Shown here: one piece after another, positions 18,625 through 27,873 of the stretch
Numbering within the stretch: the stretch's first letter is position 1
Layout: each line of letters starts with the position of its first letter
NCBI RefSeq assembly: GCF_016807805.1
Contig: NZ_CP063362.1
Coordinates: 4,878,501-4,942,500, forward strand
Direction of reading: 5' to 3'
Length of the DNA stretch: 64,000 nucleotides
DNA from: Xanthobacter dioxanivorans
GTDB taxonomy: Bacteria > Pseudomonadota > Alphaproteobacteria > Rhizobiales > Xanthobacteraceae
Made by a program: the position numbers and the translations under genes
The notes under the pieces: generated by a model
Seen by the model: the letters and a program-made list of their open reading frames with translations, nothing else
Database searches by the model: none
Told to the model about the DNA's origin: nothing

Positions 18625-20766
18625 TCAATGCCCCAGCACCGCCAGCAGCAGCAGCGCCACGATGTTGGTGATCTTGATCATGGGGTTCACGGCGGGGCCG
18701 GCCGTGTCCTTGTAGGGATCGCCCACCGTGTCGCCGGTGACGGAGGCCTTGTGCGCCTCCGAGCCCTTCATGTGGCGCACCCCGTCCTTGTCCACGAAGC
18801 CATCCTCGAACGACTTCTTGGCATTGTCCCAGGCACCGCCGCCCGAGGTCATGGAGATGGCGACGAACAGGCCGGTGACGATGACGCCCAGCAGCATGGC
18901 GCCCACCGCCGAGAAGGCGGCCGACTTGCCGGCCACCCCGCCGCCGGCCACGAAGTAGATGACGAAATAGCAGACGATGGGCGAGAGCACCGGCAGCAGG
19001 GAGGGGATGATCATCTCCTTGATGGCGGCCTTGGTGAGAAGGTCGACGGCGCGCGAATAGTCCGGCTTCTCGGTGCCGGCCATGATGCCCGGCTTCTCGC
19101 GGAACTGCCGGCGCACCTCTTCCACGATGGCCCCGGCGGCGCGGCCCACCGCCGTCATGCCCATCGCGGCGAAGAGGAAGGGCAGCAGGCCGCCGAACAG
19201 CAGGCCCACCACCACATACGGGTTCTCCAGCGAGAAGTTGGGCGAGACGCCGGAGAAATAGGACCCCGGCGCCGCCTGGGCGATGAAGTATTTCAGGTCC
19301 TGGCTGTAGGCGGCGAACAGCACCAGCGCGCCGAGGCCCGCCGAGCCGATGGCATAGCCCTTGGTGACCGCCTTGGTGGTGTTGCCCACCGCGTCGAGGG
19401 CGTCGGTGGACTGGCGCACCTCCTTGGGCAGGCCCGCCATCTCGGCGATGCCGCCGGCGTTGTCCGTCACCGGGCCGAACGCATCGAGAGCCACGATCAT
19501 GCCCGCCAGCGCCAGCATGGTGGTGGCGGCGATGGCGATGCCGAACAGGCCGGCGAGCCCGTAGGCGAAGAGGATGCCGGCGATGATGACGAGCGTCGGC
19601 AACGCCGTGGATTCCAACGAGACCGCGAGACCCTGGATGATGTTGGTGCCATGCCCCGTCACCGAGGCCTGGGCGATGGACACCACCGGGCGATAGCCGG
19701 TGCCGGTATAGTATTCGGTGATCACCACGATGGCGCCGGTCACCGCGAGGCCCACGAGGCCGCACAAAAGCAGGCTGGTGCCGGTGAAGTCCGCCCCCGG
19801 AATGGCGCCGAAGCCGGGCAGGAGCCAGGTTACCAGCGCCAGCGCGATGATGGAGAAGCCCGCCGTCGCCATCAGGCCCTTGTAGAGCGCGCCCATGATG
19901 GAAGAGGTCGGGCCGAGCCGGACGAAGAAGGTGCCGGCGATGGAGGTGAGGATGCACGCCCCGCCGATGGCGAGCGGATAGACGATCATGGTGGCCAGTG
20001 TCGCCGGCACCGCCGCGAAGAAGATGGCGGCCAGCACCATGGTGGCCACCACCGTCACCGCATAGGTCTCGAACAGGTCCGCGGCCATGCCGGCGCAGTC
20101 GCCGACATTGTCGCCCACGTTGTCGGCGATGGTGGCGGGGTTGCGCGGGTCGTCCTCGGGGATGCCGGCTTCCACCTTGCCCACGAGGTCGCCGCCCACG
20201 TCGGCGCCCTTGGTGAAGATGCCGCCGCCGAGACGGGCGAAGATGGAGATGAGCGAGGCGCCGAAACCCAGCGCCACCAGCGAATCCACCACCGTGCGGC
20301 TGTTGAGCGCGAAGCCGAGGATCTGGGTGAGCACGAGGAAGTAAACCGTGACCCCGAGGAGCGCGAGGCCGGCCACCAGCATGCCGGTGACGGCGCCGGC
20401 CTTGAAGGCGAGGTCGAGGCCCCCGGCCAGCGACAGGGTCGCCGCCTGGGCGGTGCGCACGTTGGCGCGCACGGACACGTTCATGCCGATGAAGCCGGCC
20501 AGGGCCGAGAGGATGGCGCCCACCGCGAAGCCCACGGCCACGAGCCAGCCGAGAAACAATCCCACGAGAATGAAGATGACGACGCCGACCACCCCGATGG
20601 TGGTGTACTGGCGCTTCAGATAGGCCTGCGCGCCCTCCGCGATGGCGGCGGCGATTTCCTGCATCCGCGCCGTGCCGGGATCCGCCGCCATGAGCTCGCG
20701 GATGGCCCATACGCCATATGCCACGGCCAGGAGGCCGCAGGCGATGATCAACACCAAAGCCAGCAT
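18625..20766 (-). CDS. hppA: K+-insensitive pyrophosphate-energised proton pump
   Basis: The 713-residue, about 16-helix protein couples pyrophosphate hydrolysis to proton export. The substrate site motifs are present: [19 protein letters not shown] and [19 protein letters not shown]. The segment [20 protein letters not shown] carries a lysine where K+-dependent enzymes have alanine, which marks the K+-independent proton-pumping class. Such pumps are common in photosynthetic and autotrophic alphaproteobacteria. Start at 20766 ([18 protein letters not shown]) begins inside the first helix as is usual. It converges on the NTR-like gene with ten bases between stops. Confidence 0.96.
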   Translation of the reverse strand: MLALVLIIACGLLAVAYGVWAIRELMAADPGTARMQEIAAAIAEGAQAYLKRQYTTIGVVGVVIFILVGLFLGWLVAVGFAVGAILSALAGFIGMNVSVRANVRTAQAATLSLAGGLDLAFKAGAVTGMLVAGLALLGVTVYFLVLTQILGFALNSRTVVDSLVALGFGASLISIFARLGGGIFTKGADVGGDLVGKVEAGIPEDDPRNPATIADNVGDNVGDCAGMAADLFETYAVTVVATMVLAAIFFAAVPATLATMIVYPLAIGGACILTSIAGTFFVRLGPTSSIMGALYKGLMATAGFSIIALALVTWLLPGFGAIPGADFTGTSLLLCGLVGLAVTGAIVVITEYYTGTGYRPVVSIAQASVTGHGTNIIQGLAVSLESTALPTLVIIAGILFAYGLAGLFGIAIAATTMLALAGMIVALDAFGPVTDNAGGIAEMAGLPKEVRQSTDALDAVGNTTKAVTKGYAIGSAGLGALVLFAAYSQDLKYFIAQAAPGSYFSGVSPNFSLENPYVVVGLLFGGLLPFLFAAMGMTAVGRAAGAIVEEVRRQFREKPGIMAGTEKPDYSRAVDLLTKAAIKEMIIPSLLPVLSPIVCYFVIYFVAGGGVAGKSAAFSAVGAMLLGVIVTGLFVAISMTSGGGAWDNAKKSFEDGFVDKDGVRHMKGSEAHKASVTGDTVGDPYKDTAGPAVNPMIKITNIVALLLLAVLGH

Positions 20767-20998
20767 CTATCCCACCCTTTTCGTTTCCAACCTGTATTCT
20801 TTTATGGGGTGAGTGTGAGGGGTGCGGTGATCCACGGCAAGGGGCCTTTGGGCATACTGTCGCGGTCCGGAGGGGTTCCAGCCGCCGGTAACCCCATCCG
20901 CGCCACCGGCTGCCCCGGCCTTCGGGATTGACGCGGGGGGCGCCCTCCCCTATCCGCTGCCCCTTCCGCACGCAGCAATATGAGCCCCGTCGCGCCCC

Positions 20999-22333
20999 AT
21001 GGCCGAGCCCGCGTTGAAACCGTCGCCCCGCATTTCGTTCGTGTCGCTGGGCTGTCCCAAGGCGCTGGTGGACAGTGAGCGCATCGTCACGCGCCTGCGC
21101 GCCGAAGGCTACGAGTTGACGAAGACCCATGCGGGCGCCGACCTCGTGGTGGTGAACACCTGCGGCTTCCTCGACAGCGCCAAGGCGGAAAGCCTGGCCG
21201 CCATCGGCGATGCGCTGGCGGAAAACGGCAAGGTGGTGGTCACCGGCTGCATGGGCGCCGAGCCCGAGCAGATCCGCGACATCCATCCCGGCGTCCTCGC
21301 CATCACCGGCCCGCAGCAATATGAGAGCGTGCTGGCGGCCGTGCACGAAGCCGTGCCGCCCCTGCACGACCCCTTCCTCGACCTCGTGCCCGAGCAGGGG
21401 GTGAAGTTCACCCCCCGGCACTACGCCTACCTCAAGATCTCCGAGGGCTGCTCCAACCGCTGCACCTTCTGCATCATCCCCAAGCTGCGCGGCGACCTCG
21501 TCTCGCGGCCTGCGGCGGACGTGCTGCGCGAGGCCGAGCGGCTGGTGAAGGCGGGGGTGAAGGAGCTGCTCGTCATCTCGCAGGATACCTCCGCCTACGG
21601 TGTGGACCTGCGTTACGCGCCAAGCCAGTGGGGCGACAGGGAAGTGGCGGCGCGCTTCCTCGATCTCGCCGGCGCGCTGGGGGACCTCGGCGCCTGGGTG
21701 CGCCTGCACTATGTCTATCCCTACCCGCACGTGGACCAGGTGATGGAGCTGATGGCGGCCGGCAAGGTGCTGCCCTATCTCGACATCCCCTTCCAGCACG
21801 CCAGCCCCTCGGTGCTGAAGCGGATGAAGCGCCCGGCCTCGCAGGAAAAGACGCTCGCCCGCATCCGCGCCTGGCGCGAGGCGGTGCCAGACCTGACCCT
21901 GCGCTCCACCTTCATCGTCGGCTTCCCCGGCGAGACCGAGGCCGAGTTCGAGGAACTGCTCGCCTTCCTGGAGGAGGCGGAGATCGACCGCGCCGGCTGC
22001 TTCAAGTTCGAGCCGGTGCGCGGCGCGCCGGCCAACGATCTGGCCGACGCCGTGCCCGACGCGCTCAAGGCGGAGCGTTACGACCGCTTCATGCTCACCC
22101 AGCAGAAGGTTTCCGCCCGGCGGCTCAAGCGCAAGGTCGGCACGCGCCAGCAGGTGATCATCGACCACGTGTCGGCGGACGGCGGCATCGGCCGCACCAA
22201 GGGCGACGCGCCGGACATCGACGGCACGGTAAAGGTCTTCTCCCGCCGGCCCCTGCGCGTGGGCGAGATCGCCACGGTGAAGATCGAGGCCGCCGGCCCC
22301 TACGACCTCACCGGAATCGCCGTGGGATTCTAG
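20999..22333 (+). CDS. rimO: Ribosomal protein uS12 methylthiotransferase
   Basis: The 444-residue radical SAM enzyme adds a methylthio group to Asp89 of ribosomal protein uS12. All three domains are visible: an N-terminal MTTase domain with cluster cysteines at residues 19, 55 and 84 ([29 protein letters not shown]); the radical SAM motif CSNRCTFC at residues 151-158; and a C-terminal TRAM domain. The sequence [15 protein letters not shown] separates RimO from the related tRNA enzyme MiaB. Start ATG 20999 gives the usual short leader before [11 protein letters not shown]. It stands alone, divergent from hppA. Confidence 0.96.
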   Translation: MAEPALKPSPRISFVSLGCPKALVDSERIVTRLRAEGYELTKTHAGADLVVVNTCGFLDSAKAESLAAIGDALAENGKVVVTGCMGAEPEQIRDIHPGVLAITGPQQYESVLAAVHEAVPPLHDPFLDLVPEQGVKFTPRHYAYLKISEGCSNRCTFCIIPKLRGDLVSRPAADVLREAERLVKAGVKELLVISQDTSAYGVDLRYAPSQWGDREVAARFLDLAGALGDLGAWVRLHYVYPYPHVDQVMELMAAGKVLPYLDIPFQHASPSVLKRMKRPASQEKTLARIRAWREAVPDLTLRSTFIVGFPGETEAEFEELLAFLEEAEIDRAGCFKFEPVRGAPANDLADAVPDALKAERYDRFMLTQQKVSARRLKRKVGTRQQVIIDHVSADGGIGRTKGDAPDIDGTVKVFSRRPLRVGEIATVKIEAAGPYDLTGIAVGF

Positions 22334-22368
22334 GGCGTTTCCCGTTTCAAGGAATCGGCGAAACGCCC
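22333..22368 (+). terminator. Inverted repeat after rimO
   Basis: GGGCGTTTC at 22333-22341 pairs with GAAACGCCC at 22360-22368 directly after the rimO stop codon. The loop is long and the following bases (AATATCTTTCC) give only a weak U tract, so this may be a terminator or an intergenic palindromic repeat. Confidence 0.4.
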
Positions 22369-22462
22369 AATATCTTTCCGCGATCGCGTTTTATTCACGC
22401 GAACCGGTCTCCATTTCGCTCGAAAACGCTCCAGGAAATAAGGCCGGCATATTTCCGCGCAT

Positions 22463-22500
22463 CGTCATGGCCGGGACGAGCCACAGGGCATGACGCCTCG
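22463..22500. repeat. Partial copy of an intergenic palindromic element
   Basis: The stretch CGTCATGGCCGGGACGAG followed by GGGCATGACG resembles the ends of the palindromic units at 36286-36396 in this window. Such GTCATGGCCGGG elements are frequent between genes in Xanthobacteraceae. Only the outer parts match here. Confidence 0.35.
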
Positions 22501-22527
22501 ACACCGTCATCCGCGCCGACCAGCCCC

Positions 22528-22557
22528 AAAGAAAAAGGCCGGAGCAATGCCCCGGCC
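22528..22557 (-). terminator. Intrinsic terminator of rpoZ
   Basis: On the leftward strand GGCCGGGGC-ATT-GCTCCGGCC is a nine-base-pair stem (one G-U pair) followed directly by TTTTTCTTT, about 40 bases after the rpoZ stop. This is a textbook rho-independent terminator. Confidence 0.88.
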
Positions 22558-22598
22558 ATTCTCGCAAATCAGTCGAAGACCGCCGAAAACCCGGGCGA

Positions 22599-22988
22599 TC
22601 AGCCCTCGTCGTCGTCGTTGTGCTCCGGCGGCACCAGGCCCTGGAGGCCGGCGAGGAGCTCTTCCTCGGTCATGCGGTCGAGCATGACTTCCGAATCGTC
22701 GCCGCTCGCGCTCTCGCCGGAGGCGATGAGCGGCACGGCCTCGGGCTCGGGTTCGTCCACCTCGGTGTACTTCTGCAGCGAGTGGATGAGGTCTTCCTTG
22801 AGATCCTCCGGCCCCACGGTCTCCTCGGCGATCTCGCGCAGGGCGACGACCGGGTTCTTGTCGTTGTCGCGATCGATGGTGATCTGCTGGCCGGAAGAGA
22901 TCATGCGCGCCCGGTGGGCGGCGAGCAGGACCAGCTCAAACCGGTTGTCCACCTTGTCGATGCAGTCTTCTACCGTGACACGGGCCAT
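22599..22988 (-). CDS. rpoZ: RNA polymerase omega subunit
   Basis: The 129-residue protein starts [30 protein letters not shown] and continues with [18 protein letters not shown], the conserved omega core (residues 1-70) that clamps the beta-prime subunit and aids its folding. The acidic C-terminal tail ending EHNDDDEG is longer than in E. coli (91 residues) but normal for alphaproteobacteria. A strong terminator follows. It is divergent from the NYN-domain gene. Confidence 0.96.
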   Translation of the reverse strand: MARVTVEDCIDKVDNRFELVLLAAHRARMISSGQQITIDRDNDKNPVVALREIAEETVGPEDLKEDLIHSLQKYTEVDEPEPEAVPLIASGESASGDDSEVMLDRMTEEELLAGLQGLVPPEHNDDDEG

Positions 22989-23196
22989 GGGCTCGGCACT
23001 CCCTCGTGCGCACGTGGCGCTGGATCATGGACGTTGAGAAGTGCGCGTCGATACAGCAATTCACCATGATGGGCAAGCCTCGCCCGCCTTTTTCGCTTGC
23101 TTTGGGCCTGCCTTCGTCGGAGAAAGGCGTTTGGACGTTGTGATTTACAGCCGTTCCATCCTTACGCCCATCCCATTCCACCGGCGGACCTTTTGT

Positions 23197-23808
23197 ATGC
23201 AGGGCCTGGAAAAGATCGCTCTCCTGATAGATGGCGCCAATCTATATTCCGCGACCAAAGCGCTCGGCTTCGATATCGACTACAAGCGGCTCCTGAAGGA
23301 GTTCCAGAGCCGTGGCTATCTGTTGCGTGCGTTCTACTACACGACATTGATCGAGGATCAGGAATACTCCTCGATCCGCCCGCTGCTCGACTGGCTGGAC
23401 TATAACGGCTACTCCGTCGTCACCAAGCTGGCGCGCGAATTCACCGACGCCCAGGGCCGCCGCCGCGTGCGCGGCAACATGGACATCGAGATCGCGGTGG
23501 ACGCCATGGAGCTCGCCGAGCACGTGGACCACATCGTGCTGTTCTCGGGCGACGGCGACTTCCGCTCGCTGGTGGAGGCGCTCCAGCGCAAGGGCGTGCG
23601 CGTCTCCGTGGTCTCCACCATCTCCACCCAGCCGCCGCTGATCGCCGACGACCTGCGCCGTCAGGCCGACGTCTTCATCGACCTTGTAGAATTGCAGCCC
23701 AAGATCGGGCGCGACCCCTCCGAGCGGCAGGGCCGCATGCAGGAGACGCCGCGCTTCCTGGAGCGGCGCGGCGCCACGGCCACGGCCGGCGACGGCAACG
23801 ACGCCTGA
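23197..23808 (+). CDS. NYN domain (LabA/DUF88) putative nuclease
   Basis: The 203-residue protein has the PIN-like NYN fold: KIALLIDGANLYSATKALGFDIDY at its start, then RGNMDIEIAVDAMELAE, and HIVLFSGDGDFRSLVEAL, which together supply the acidic residues (D in IDGAN, D in MDIEIAVD, D in SGDGDF) of a metal-dependent nuclease site. DUF88 proteins are thought to act on RNA, but the substrate is unknown. The ATG at 23197 sits nine residues before the fold starts; the frame opens 52 codons earlier with unlike composition. Location beside rpoZ is widely conserved in alphaproteobacteria. Confidence 0.85.
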   Translation: MQGLEKIALLIDGANLYSATKALGFDIDYKRLLKEFQSRGYLLRAFYYTTLIEDQEYSSIRPLLDWLDYNGYSVVTKLAREFTDAQGRRRVRGNMDIEIAVDAMELAEHVDHIVLFSGDGDFRSLVEALQRKGVRVSVVSTISTQPPLIADDLRRQADVFIDLVELQPKIGRDPSERQGRMQETPRFLERRGATATAGDGNDA

Positions 23809-23830
23809 GCCGCCGGGGCCGAGGTAGCAC

Positions 23831-24544
23831 ATGGCCAAGGCAACCGCCGTTGCCGCGCCACGGGCCAGGGCGCTGGCCAAGGCGCGCGGCTCCACCCCCG
23901 TCGGGAGCCCGTCCGAGCCCGGGCGCGACTGCCCCCTGTGCCCCCGCCTCGCCGCTTTCCGGGCGGACTGGCGGGCGGCCGAGCCATCGTGGCACAACGC
24001 CCCGGTGCCGGCCTTCGGGCCGCAGGACGCGCGCCTGCTCATCGTCGGCCTCGCGCCCGGCCTGCGCGGCGCCAATCGCACCGGCCGGCCTTTCACCGGC
24101 GATTTTGCGGGCGACCTGCTCTACGCGACCCTGATCGAGTTCGGCTTCGCCACCGGCACCTATGCCGCCCATCCGGAAGACGGCCTCGCCCTGCGCGACG
24201 CCCGCATCGTGAACGCGGTGCGCTGCGTGCCGCCGCAGAACAAGCCGACGCCGGAGGAGATCCGCACCTGCCGGCCCTTCCTCGCCGCCCCCCTCGCCGC
24301 GATGCCGCGCCTGAAAGCCATCGTCACCCTGGGCAAGATCGCCCACGATTCGACGCTGGCGGCGCTGGGCGAGCGCGCCTCCCGGCTCAAGTTCGGCCAC
24401 GGCGTGAGCGACACCATCGGCGCGGCGCGGGTGTTCGCGAGCTACCATTGCTCGCGCTACAACACCAACACCCGCGTCCTGACGCCGGACATGTTCCGGT
24501 CCGTCTTCGCCGCCGTGCGCGACTACCTCGACGCCAGCGCCTGA
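23831..24544 (+). CDS. Uracil-DNA glycosylase, family 5 (UdgB type)
   Basis: The 237-residue protein carries the UdgB motif GLAPGLRGANRTGRPFTGD (residues 75-93), and cysteines in DCPLCPRL, CVPPQ and CRPF that match the 4Fe-4S ligands of family 4/5 glycosylases. The C-terminal motif HCSRYNTNT replaces the HPSP loop of family 4. UdgB removes uracil, hypoxanthine and related damaged bases from DNA without the classical catalytic Asp. It follows the NYN gene by 22 bases and is likely in the same transcript. The 3' end overlaps the convergent peroxiredoxin gene by 22 bases. Confidence 0.88.
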   Translation: MAKATAVAAPRARALAKARGSTPVGSPSEPGRDCPLCPRLAAFRADWRAAEPSWHNAPVPAFGPQDARLLIVGLAPGLRGANRTGRPFTGDFAGDLLYATLIEFGFATGTYAAHPEDGLALRDARIVNAVRCVPPQNKPTPEEIRTCRPFLAAPLAAMPRLKAIVTLGKIAHDSTLAALGERASRLKFGHGVSDTIGAARVFASYHCSRYNTNTRVLTPDMFRSVFAAVRDYLDASA

Positions 24545-25089
24545 ACGTGGGCGAGCACGTCGGCGGCGTTCCGGTCCGGCGGAAACACCGGATAGAAGAC
24601 GTGCGAGATCGCCCCGTCCTCGATGATGAGGGTGATGCGCTTCAGGAGCAGCGTCCCGTCCACCGTGAAGGTCGGCAGGCGCAGGGCGTGGGTCAGCTCG
24701 TGCCGGTGGTCGGACAGGAGGGGGAACGGCAGGTGCAACCGCTCCGCCACTTCCTTCTGGTAATCCGTATCCTGAACCGACAACCCGAAGACGTGCTCCA
24801 CACCGGCCGCCTTCAGGTCGGCAAAATGGTCGCGGAAGGCGCAGGCCTGCGGCGTGCACCCCCGCGCGCCGGGGATCTCGTCCCACCCCTCCGGCAGCGG
24901 CTCGCCGGGAACGCCTGTGCGCGGATAGGCATAGACGACGGCGCGGCCCGAAAGGCTCGACAGGTCGATCCTGCGGCCATCGGTGGAAGGTAATCCGATG
25001 ATCGGCAGCTCGAGCCCGCCCAGATGCCCGGCGAGACCGTCGTCCTCCGGGGCCGGAAGGCCTTCCGGCACTGCATTGTAGCTGGTCAC
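24523..25089 (-). CDS. Peroxiredoxin (AhpC/TSA family)
   Basis: The 188-residue thioredoxin-fold protein has LPIIGLPSTDGRRIDLSSL, VYAYPRTGVPGEPLPEG and GARGCTPQACAFRDHFADL. In the last stretch the two cysteines five apart recall the peroxidatic/resolving pair of bacterioferritin-comigratory-type enzymes. It likely reduces peroxides, though the motif is atypical because the usual PxxxTxxC active site is shifted. The likely start is GTG at 25089, five bases after the stop of the VOC gene, suggesting coupled translation. It overlaps the uracil-glycosylase gene end by 22 bases. Confidence 0.78.
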   Translation of the reverse strand: MTSYNAVPEGLPAPEDDGLAGHLGGLELPIIGLPSTDGRRIDLSSLSGRAVVYAYPRTGVPGEPLPEGWDEIPGARGCTPQACAFRDHFADLKAAGVEHVFGLSVQDTDYQKEVAERLHLPFPLLSDHRHELTHALRLPTFTVDGTLLLKRITLIIEDGAISHVFYPVFPPDRNAADVLAHVQALASR

Positions 25090-25093
25090 GGCG

Positions 25094-25504
25094 TCACCCC
25101 CTGCGTGTGTGCCCGTAGGCGATGAATTCCAGAAGCGATCCGTCCGGATCGCGGAAATAGACGCTGGTGCCCTGCCCCAATGCGCCGAACCGGGGTACCG
25201 GCCCGAGCTCGGGCGTGATGCCGTGGGCGGCGAGGTGGGCGATGGCGCCGTCGATCGGGCCGTCCCATCGGAAGCACAGGTCGCTGTTGCCCGGCTGGAC
25301 CGGGAGCCGCGCCACCGGCGTCGGATCCACGCCCGGCCCGTGCAGGTTGAGCTGGCGGTCGCCGAATCGATAGGCGAAGCCCGAGCCCACCGGCACCACC
25401 TGTGCCCCAAGCACGGCGGAATAGAAGGCGTTGGAGCGGGCGAAATCGCCCACGTGCACCACGCAATGGTCGAAGGCGATCCTTCCCGTCATCCTTCCCG
25501 TCAT
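25094..25504 (-). CDS. VOC family (glyoxalase/bleomycin-resistance fold) protein
   Basis: The 136-residue protein shows the VOC pattern: IAFDHCVVHVGDFARSNAFYSAVLGA, then RQLNLHGPGVDP and YFRDPDGSLLEFIAYG. Metal ligands are plausibly the His in FDHC, the His in NLHG and the Glu in LLEF, as in type I extradiol-like or fosfomycin-resistance-like members. The substrate is unknown. Two in-frame ATGs (25504 and 25492) are possible. It leads into the peroxiredoxin with five bases between, so the pair may handle reactive oxygen or electrophile products. Confidence 0.82.
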   Translation of the reverse strand: MTGRMTGRIAFDHCVVHVGDFARSNAFYSAVLGAQVVPVGSGFAYRFGDRQLNLHGPGVDPTPVARLPVQPGNSDLCFRWDGPIDGAIAHLAAHGITPELGPVPRFGALGQGTSVYFRDPDGSLLEFIAYGHTRRG

Positions 25505-25520
25505 GGCCCGGGCCCTTCCG

Positions 25521-25997
25521 TCAGCCCCTGTCGCGCATCAGCCGCGCCTTGTCGCGCGCCCAGTCCCGCTCCTTCGAGGCCTCGCGCTTGTCGTGGGCCT
25601 TCTTGCCGCGGGCGAGCGCCAGCTCGACCTTCGCACGGCCGCGGTCGTTGAAATAGATCTTCATCGCCACCACGGTCATGCCCTCGCGCTCCACCGCCTG
25701 GCCGAGCTTGGCGATCTGGCGCTTGTGCAGCAGCAGCTTGCGCGGCCGCCGCGTCTCATGGTTGAAGCGGTTGGCCTCGAGATATTCGGGGATGTAGGCA
25801 TTGTAGAGCCACATCTCCCCCTGCTTCTGTGCCGCATAGCTCTCGCCGATGGTGGCCTTGCCGGTACGCAGGCTCTTCACCTCGGTTCCGGTGAGGGCGA
25901 TGCCGGCCTCGAAGGTCTCGCCGATCTCGAAATCAAACCGCGCCCGCCGGTTGTCGGCGGCGATCTTGCGCGGGGCTTCGGTCTTCTTGCTGCTCAT
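25521..25997 (-). CDS. smpB: SsrA-binding protein SmpB
   Basis: The 158-residue protein binds tmRNA and brings it to stalled ribosomes for trans-translation. It contains [24 protein letters not shown], the conserved [23 protein letters not shown] and the basic C-terminal tail [20 protein letters not shown] that enters the mRNA channel. No ssrA gene is present nearby. The gene precedes dapA, separated by the toxin-antitoxin remnant. Confidence 0.97.
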   Translation of the reverse strand: MSSKKTEAPRKIAADNRRARFDFEIGETFEAGIALTGTEVKSLRTGKATIGESYAAQKQGEMWLYNAYIPEYLEANRFNHETRRPRKLLLHKRQIAKLGQAVEREGMTVVAMKIYFNDRGRAKVELALARGKKAHDKREASKERDWARDKARLMRDRG

Positions 25998-26041
25998 GAT
26001 GGGAATGTGGGCTCGGGTTACCGTGCAGGCAAGCTGGGGGA

Positions 26042-26323
26042 TCAGGGAAGCAGGCGGGCGGTGTGGACAATGGAGAGGATCAAGAGCGCGCGGCGCGCCT
26101 CATGGACTTCATACGCGACGAGATAAGGATATCCGCGCACGACAAACGCGCGCGTGCCCGGCAAGATGCCGGGCACGCGATGAAAGGCGCGCCTGAAAGC
26201 AGGCGTCAGGTCTGGCTTATGGCCAAACCAACATGGCGCTTGCCCACCGGCGAATGCTGTTCGAGATGGGCGAGGATCGCCGAAAGGTCCTCCTGCGCGA
26301 CCGGCGGTGAAGTGGCCCCTCAC
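26042..26323 (-). pseudogene. ParE/RelE-type toxin, scrambled by compensating frameshifts
   Basis: A 93-codon frame starts with GTG at 26323, overlapping the antitoxin stop by four bases. Its end is a good ParE C-terminus ([22 protein letters not shown], then [10 protein letters not shown]). Residues 1-10 (VRGHFTAGRA) also fit. The middle does not match, but the +1 frame over about 26216-26304 reads AQEDLSAILAHLEQHSPVGK, the conserved ParE helix pair, and then hits a stop. Two opposite indels therefore restored the frame, leaving about 30 residues misread. The product is probably inactive. A sequencing error is the main alternative. Confidence 0.7.
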
Positions 26324-26550
26324 AGACCGAACCGCCGCCAGAGCTCCTCAATGTCCTGCGGATCGGCGAACTCGCCGCGCTGCGCCTGGGCAAGACCGAG
26401 CCGGCCCCGCTCCACCTGCACCGGAGGCAGCTGATGCTCCGCCTGCCCCTCCTGCTGGATCGGGCCGAACAGCGAGTGCGCCGCGCGGTCCTGGCCCGCG
26501 CCGGGCAGCTTGCCGATTTCCGCGATGGCCTGTTCCAGCAGCTTGGTCAT
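26320..26550 (-). CDS. Antitoxin of a ParE/RelE-type toxin-antitoxin pair
   Basis: The 76-residue protein starts MTKLLEQAIAEIGKLP and ends RGEFADPQDIEELWRRFGL, the arrangement of small antitoxins that precede ParE-family toxins: an N-terminal helix pair with a TKLLE opening and an acidic, aromatic C-terminal helix that covers the toxin. The central part is less typical. The stop overlaps the toxin GTG, as in intact modules. With its toxin damaged, this gene may be under weak selection. It lies between smpB and dapA, an accessory insertion into core genes. Confidence 0.7.
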   Translation of the reverse strand: MTKLLEQAIAEIGKLPGAGQDRAAHSLFGPIQQEGQAEHQLPPVQVERGRLGLAQAQRGEFADPQDIEELWRRFGL

Positions 26551-26575
26551 AAAGGCCAGGATAGCAGATCTGCCC

Positions 26576-27475
26576 TCAGTTGATCAGGCCGGCATGCACC
26601 ATGGCGCTGCGCACCACCGCCCGGGTGGCCTCGGAGACCGGCACCATGGGCAGGCGCGCGTCCTCGGTCATCTTGCCGAGCAGCGAGAGGGCGTACTTCG
26701 CCGGGGCCGGGTTGGTCTCCACGAACAGCGCGGAATGCAGCGGCATCAGCTTGTCCTGGATGCCAAGGGCGGTCCTGAAGTCGCCGGCGAGGCAGGCGTT
26801 CTGGAAGTCGGCGCACAGGCGCGGGGCAACGTTGGACGCCACGGAGATGCAGCCGTGGCCGCCATGGGCCATGAAGCCCAGCGCGGTGGCGTCCTCGCCG
26901 GAAAACTGGATGAAGTCCGGCCCCAGCACCTGGCGCTGCAGCGACACGCGGGCGAGGTTGGAGGTGGCGTCCTTCACCCCGGCGATGTTCTTGATCTCGA
27001 ACAGCCGCGCCATGGTCTCCACCGACATGTCGATCACCGAGCGGCTCGGGATGTTGTAGATGAAGATCGGCAGGTCCACCGCGTCGGCGATGGCCTTGAA
27101 GTGGCGATACAGGCCCTCCTGGGTGGGCTTGTTGTAGTAGGGCGTCACCACCAGCAGCGCGCTCGCGCCCACCTTCTGGGCATGCTCGGCCAGCGCCACG
27201 GCCTCGGCGGTGTTGTTGGAGCCCGCGCCCGCGATCACCGGAACGCGGCCGGCGGCCTGCTCGACGGTCCATTCCACCACGCGGTTGTGCTCCTCGTGGG
27301 AGAGGGTCGGGCTCTCGCCGGTGGTGCCGACGGGCACGAGGCCGTGCGTGCCTTCCGAGATCTGCCAGTCCACGAAGGCACGAAAGGCCTTCTCGTCCAG
27401 TGCCCCGTCGCGGAACGGGGTGACGAGAGCGGTAAACGAGCCGCGGAAGCGCGACGAGGACGAGATGGGCGACAT
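26576..27475 (-). CDS. dapA: 4-hydroxy-tetrahydrodipicolinate synthase
   Basis: The 299-residue TIM-barrel lyase condenses pyruvate with aspartate semialdehyde in lysine and diaminopimelate synthesis. Signature segments are [25 protein letters not shown], the catalytic tyrosine in FIYNIPSRS (Tyr140) and the Schiff-base lysine in [11 protein letters not shown] (Lys168). The ATG at 27475 matches the family; the frame opens 75 codons further upstream in an unlike sequence. It is divergent from the lytic transglycosylase. Confidence 0.97.
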   Translation of the reverse strand: MSPISSSSRFRGSFTALVTPFRDGALDEKAFRAFVDWQISEGTHGLVPVGTTGESPTLSHEEHNRVVEWTVEQAAGRVPVIAGAGSNNTAEAVALAEHAQKVGASALLVVTPYYNKPTQEGLYRHFKAIADAVDLPIFIYNIPSRSVIDMSVETMARLFEIKNIAGVKDATSNLARVSLQRQVLGPDFIQFSGEDATALGFMAHGGHGCISVASNVAPRLCADFQNACLAGDFRTALGIQDKLMPLHSALFVETNPAPAKYALSLLGKMTEDARLPMVPVSEATRAVVRSAMVHAGLIN

Positions 27476-27873
27476 GGCGAACGCCTTGGGTTCCTGGAGC
27501 TTTGTCGGTGGCCGGTGACGGTCGCGGGACCGCGGCCCCTCCGGCGCCACGCCGGCTCTGCCGAGCGGCGGGTGCGGATCTGCACCCTTAGCCTTTTGCC
27601 GGCCGGGCGGAAAGGGGGCCGGGCGCAAACCGCACCGGGCACAGGGCCGCGCGGGGGGCATGGCAACCCCGGCGAACGGGCCTCGGAGGCCGGCCGCCAA
27701 AGGGCTGGAGGTACCAAGGGAGAGATTTGATGTGGCGCAGTCGCCCTTGCGTCAACAGCCCCGGTTTCGCCCGGATTCCAAGGTCCATTCTGGTTAGGGT
27801 TTCGTCAACGCGGCTGGCGGAAACTGCGGGAGGGGATCCCAGGACGGAAACAAACGCGTCGCGAGGACAATTC
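27476..27873. other. Divergent intergenic region between dapA and the lytic transglycosylase
   Basis: This 398-base region should hold promoters for both genes. The 3' half (27720-27870) is less GC-rich and includes CGTCAACGCGGCTGGCGGAA. I could not identify a clear promoter pair or a riboswitch in it, and no open frame in it has recognisable similarity. Confidence 0.4.

Noticed and set aside
18454..20931. 825-codon rightward open frame opposite hppA
   Set aside because: Antisense shadow with a His/Gly/Asp-rich translation and no homology features.
18599..22168. 1189-codon leftward open frame across hppA and rimO
   Set aside because: It is out of frame with hppA and antisense to rimO; both of the latter have complete motifs.
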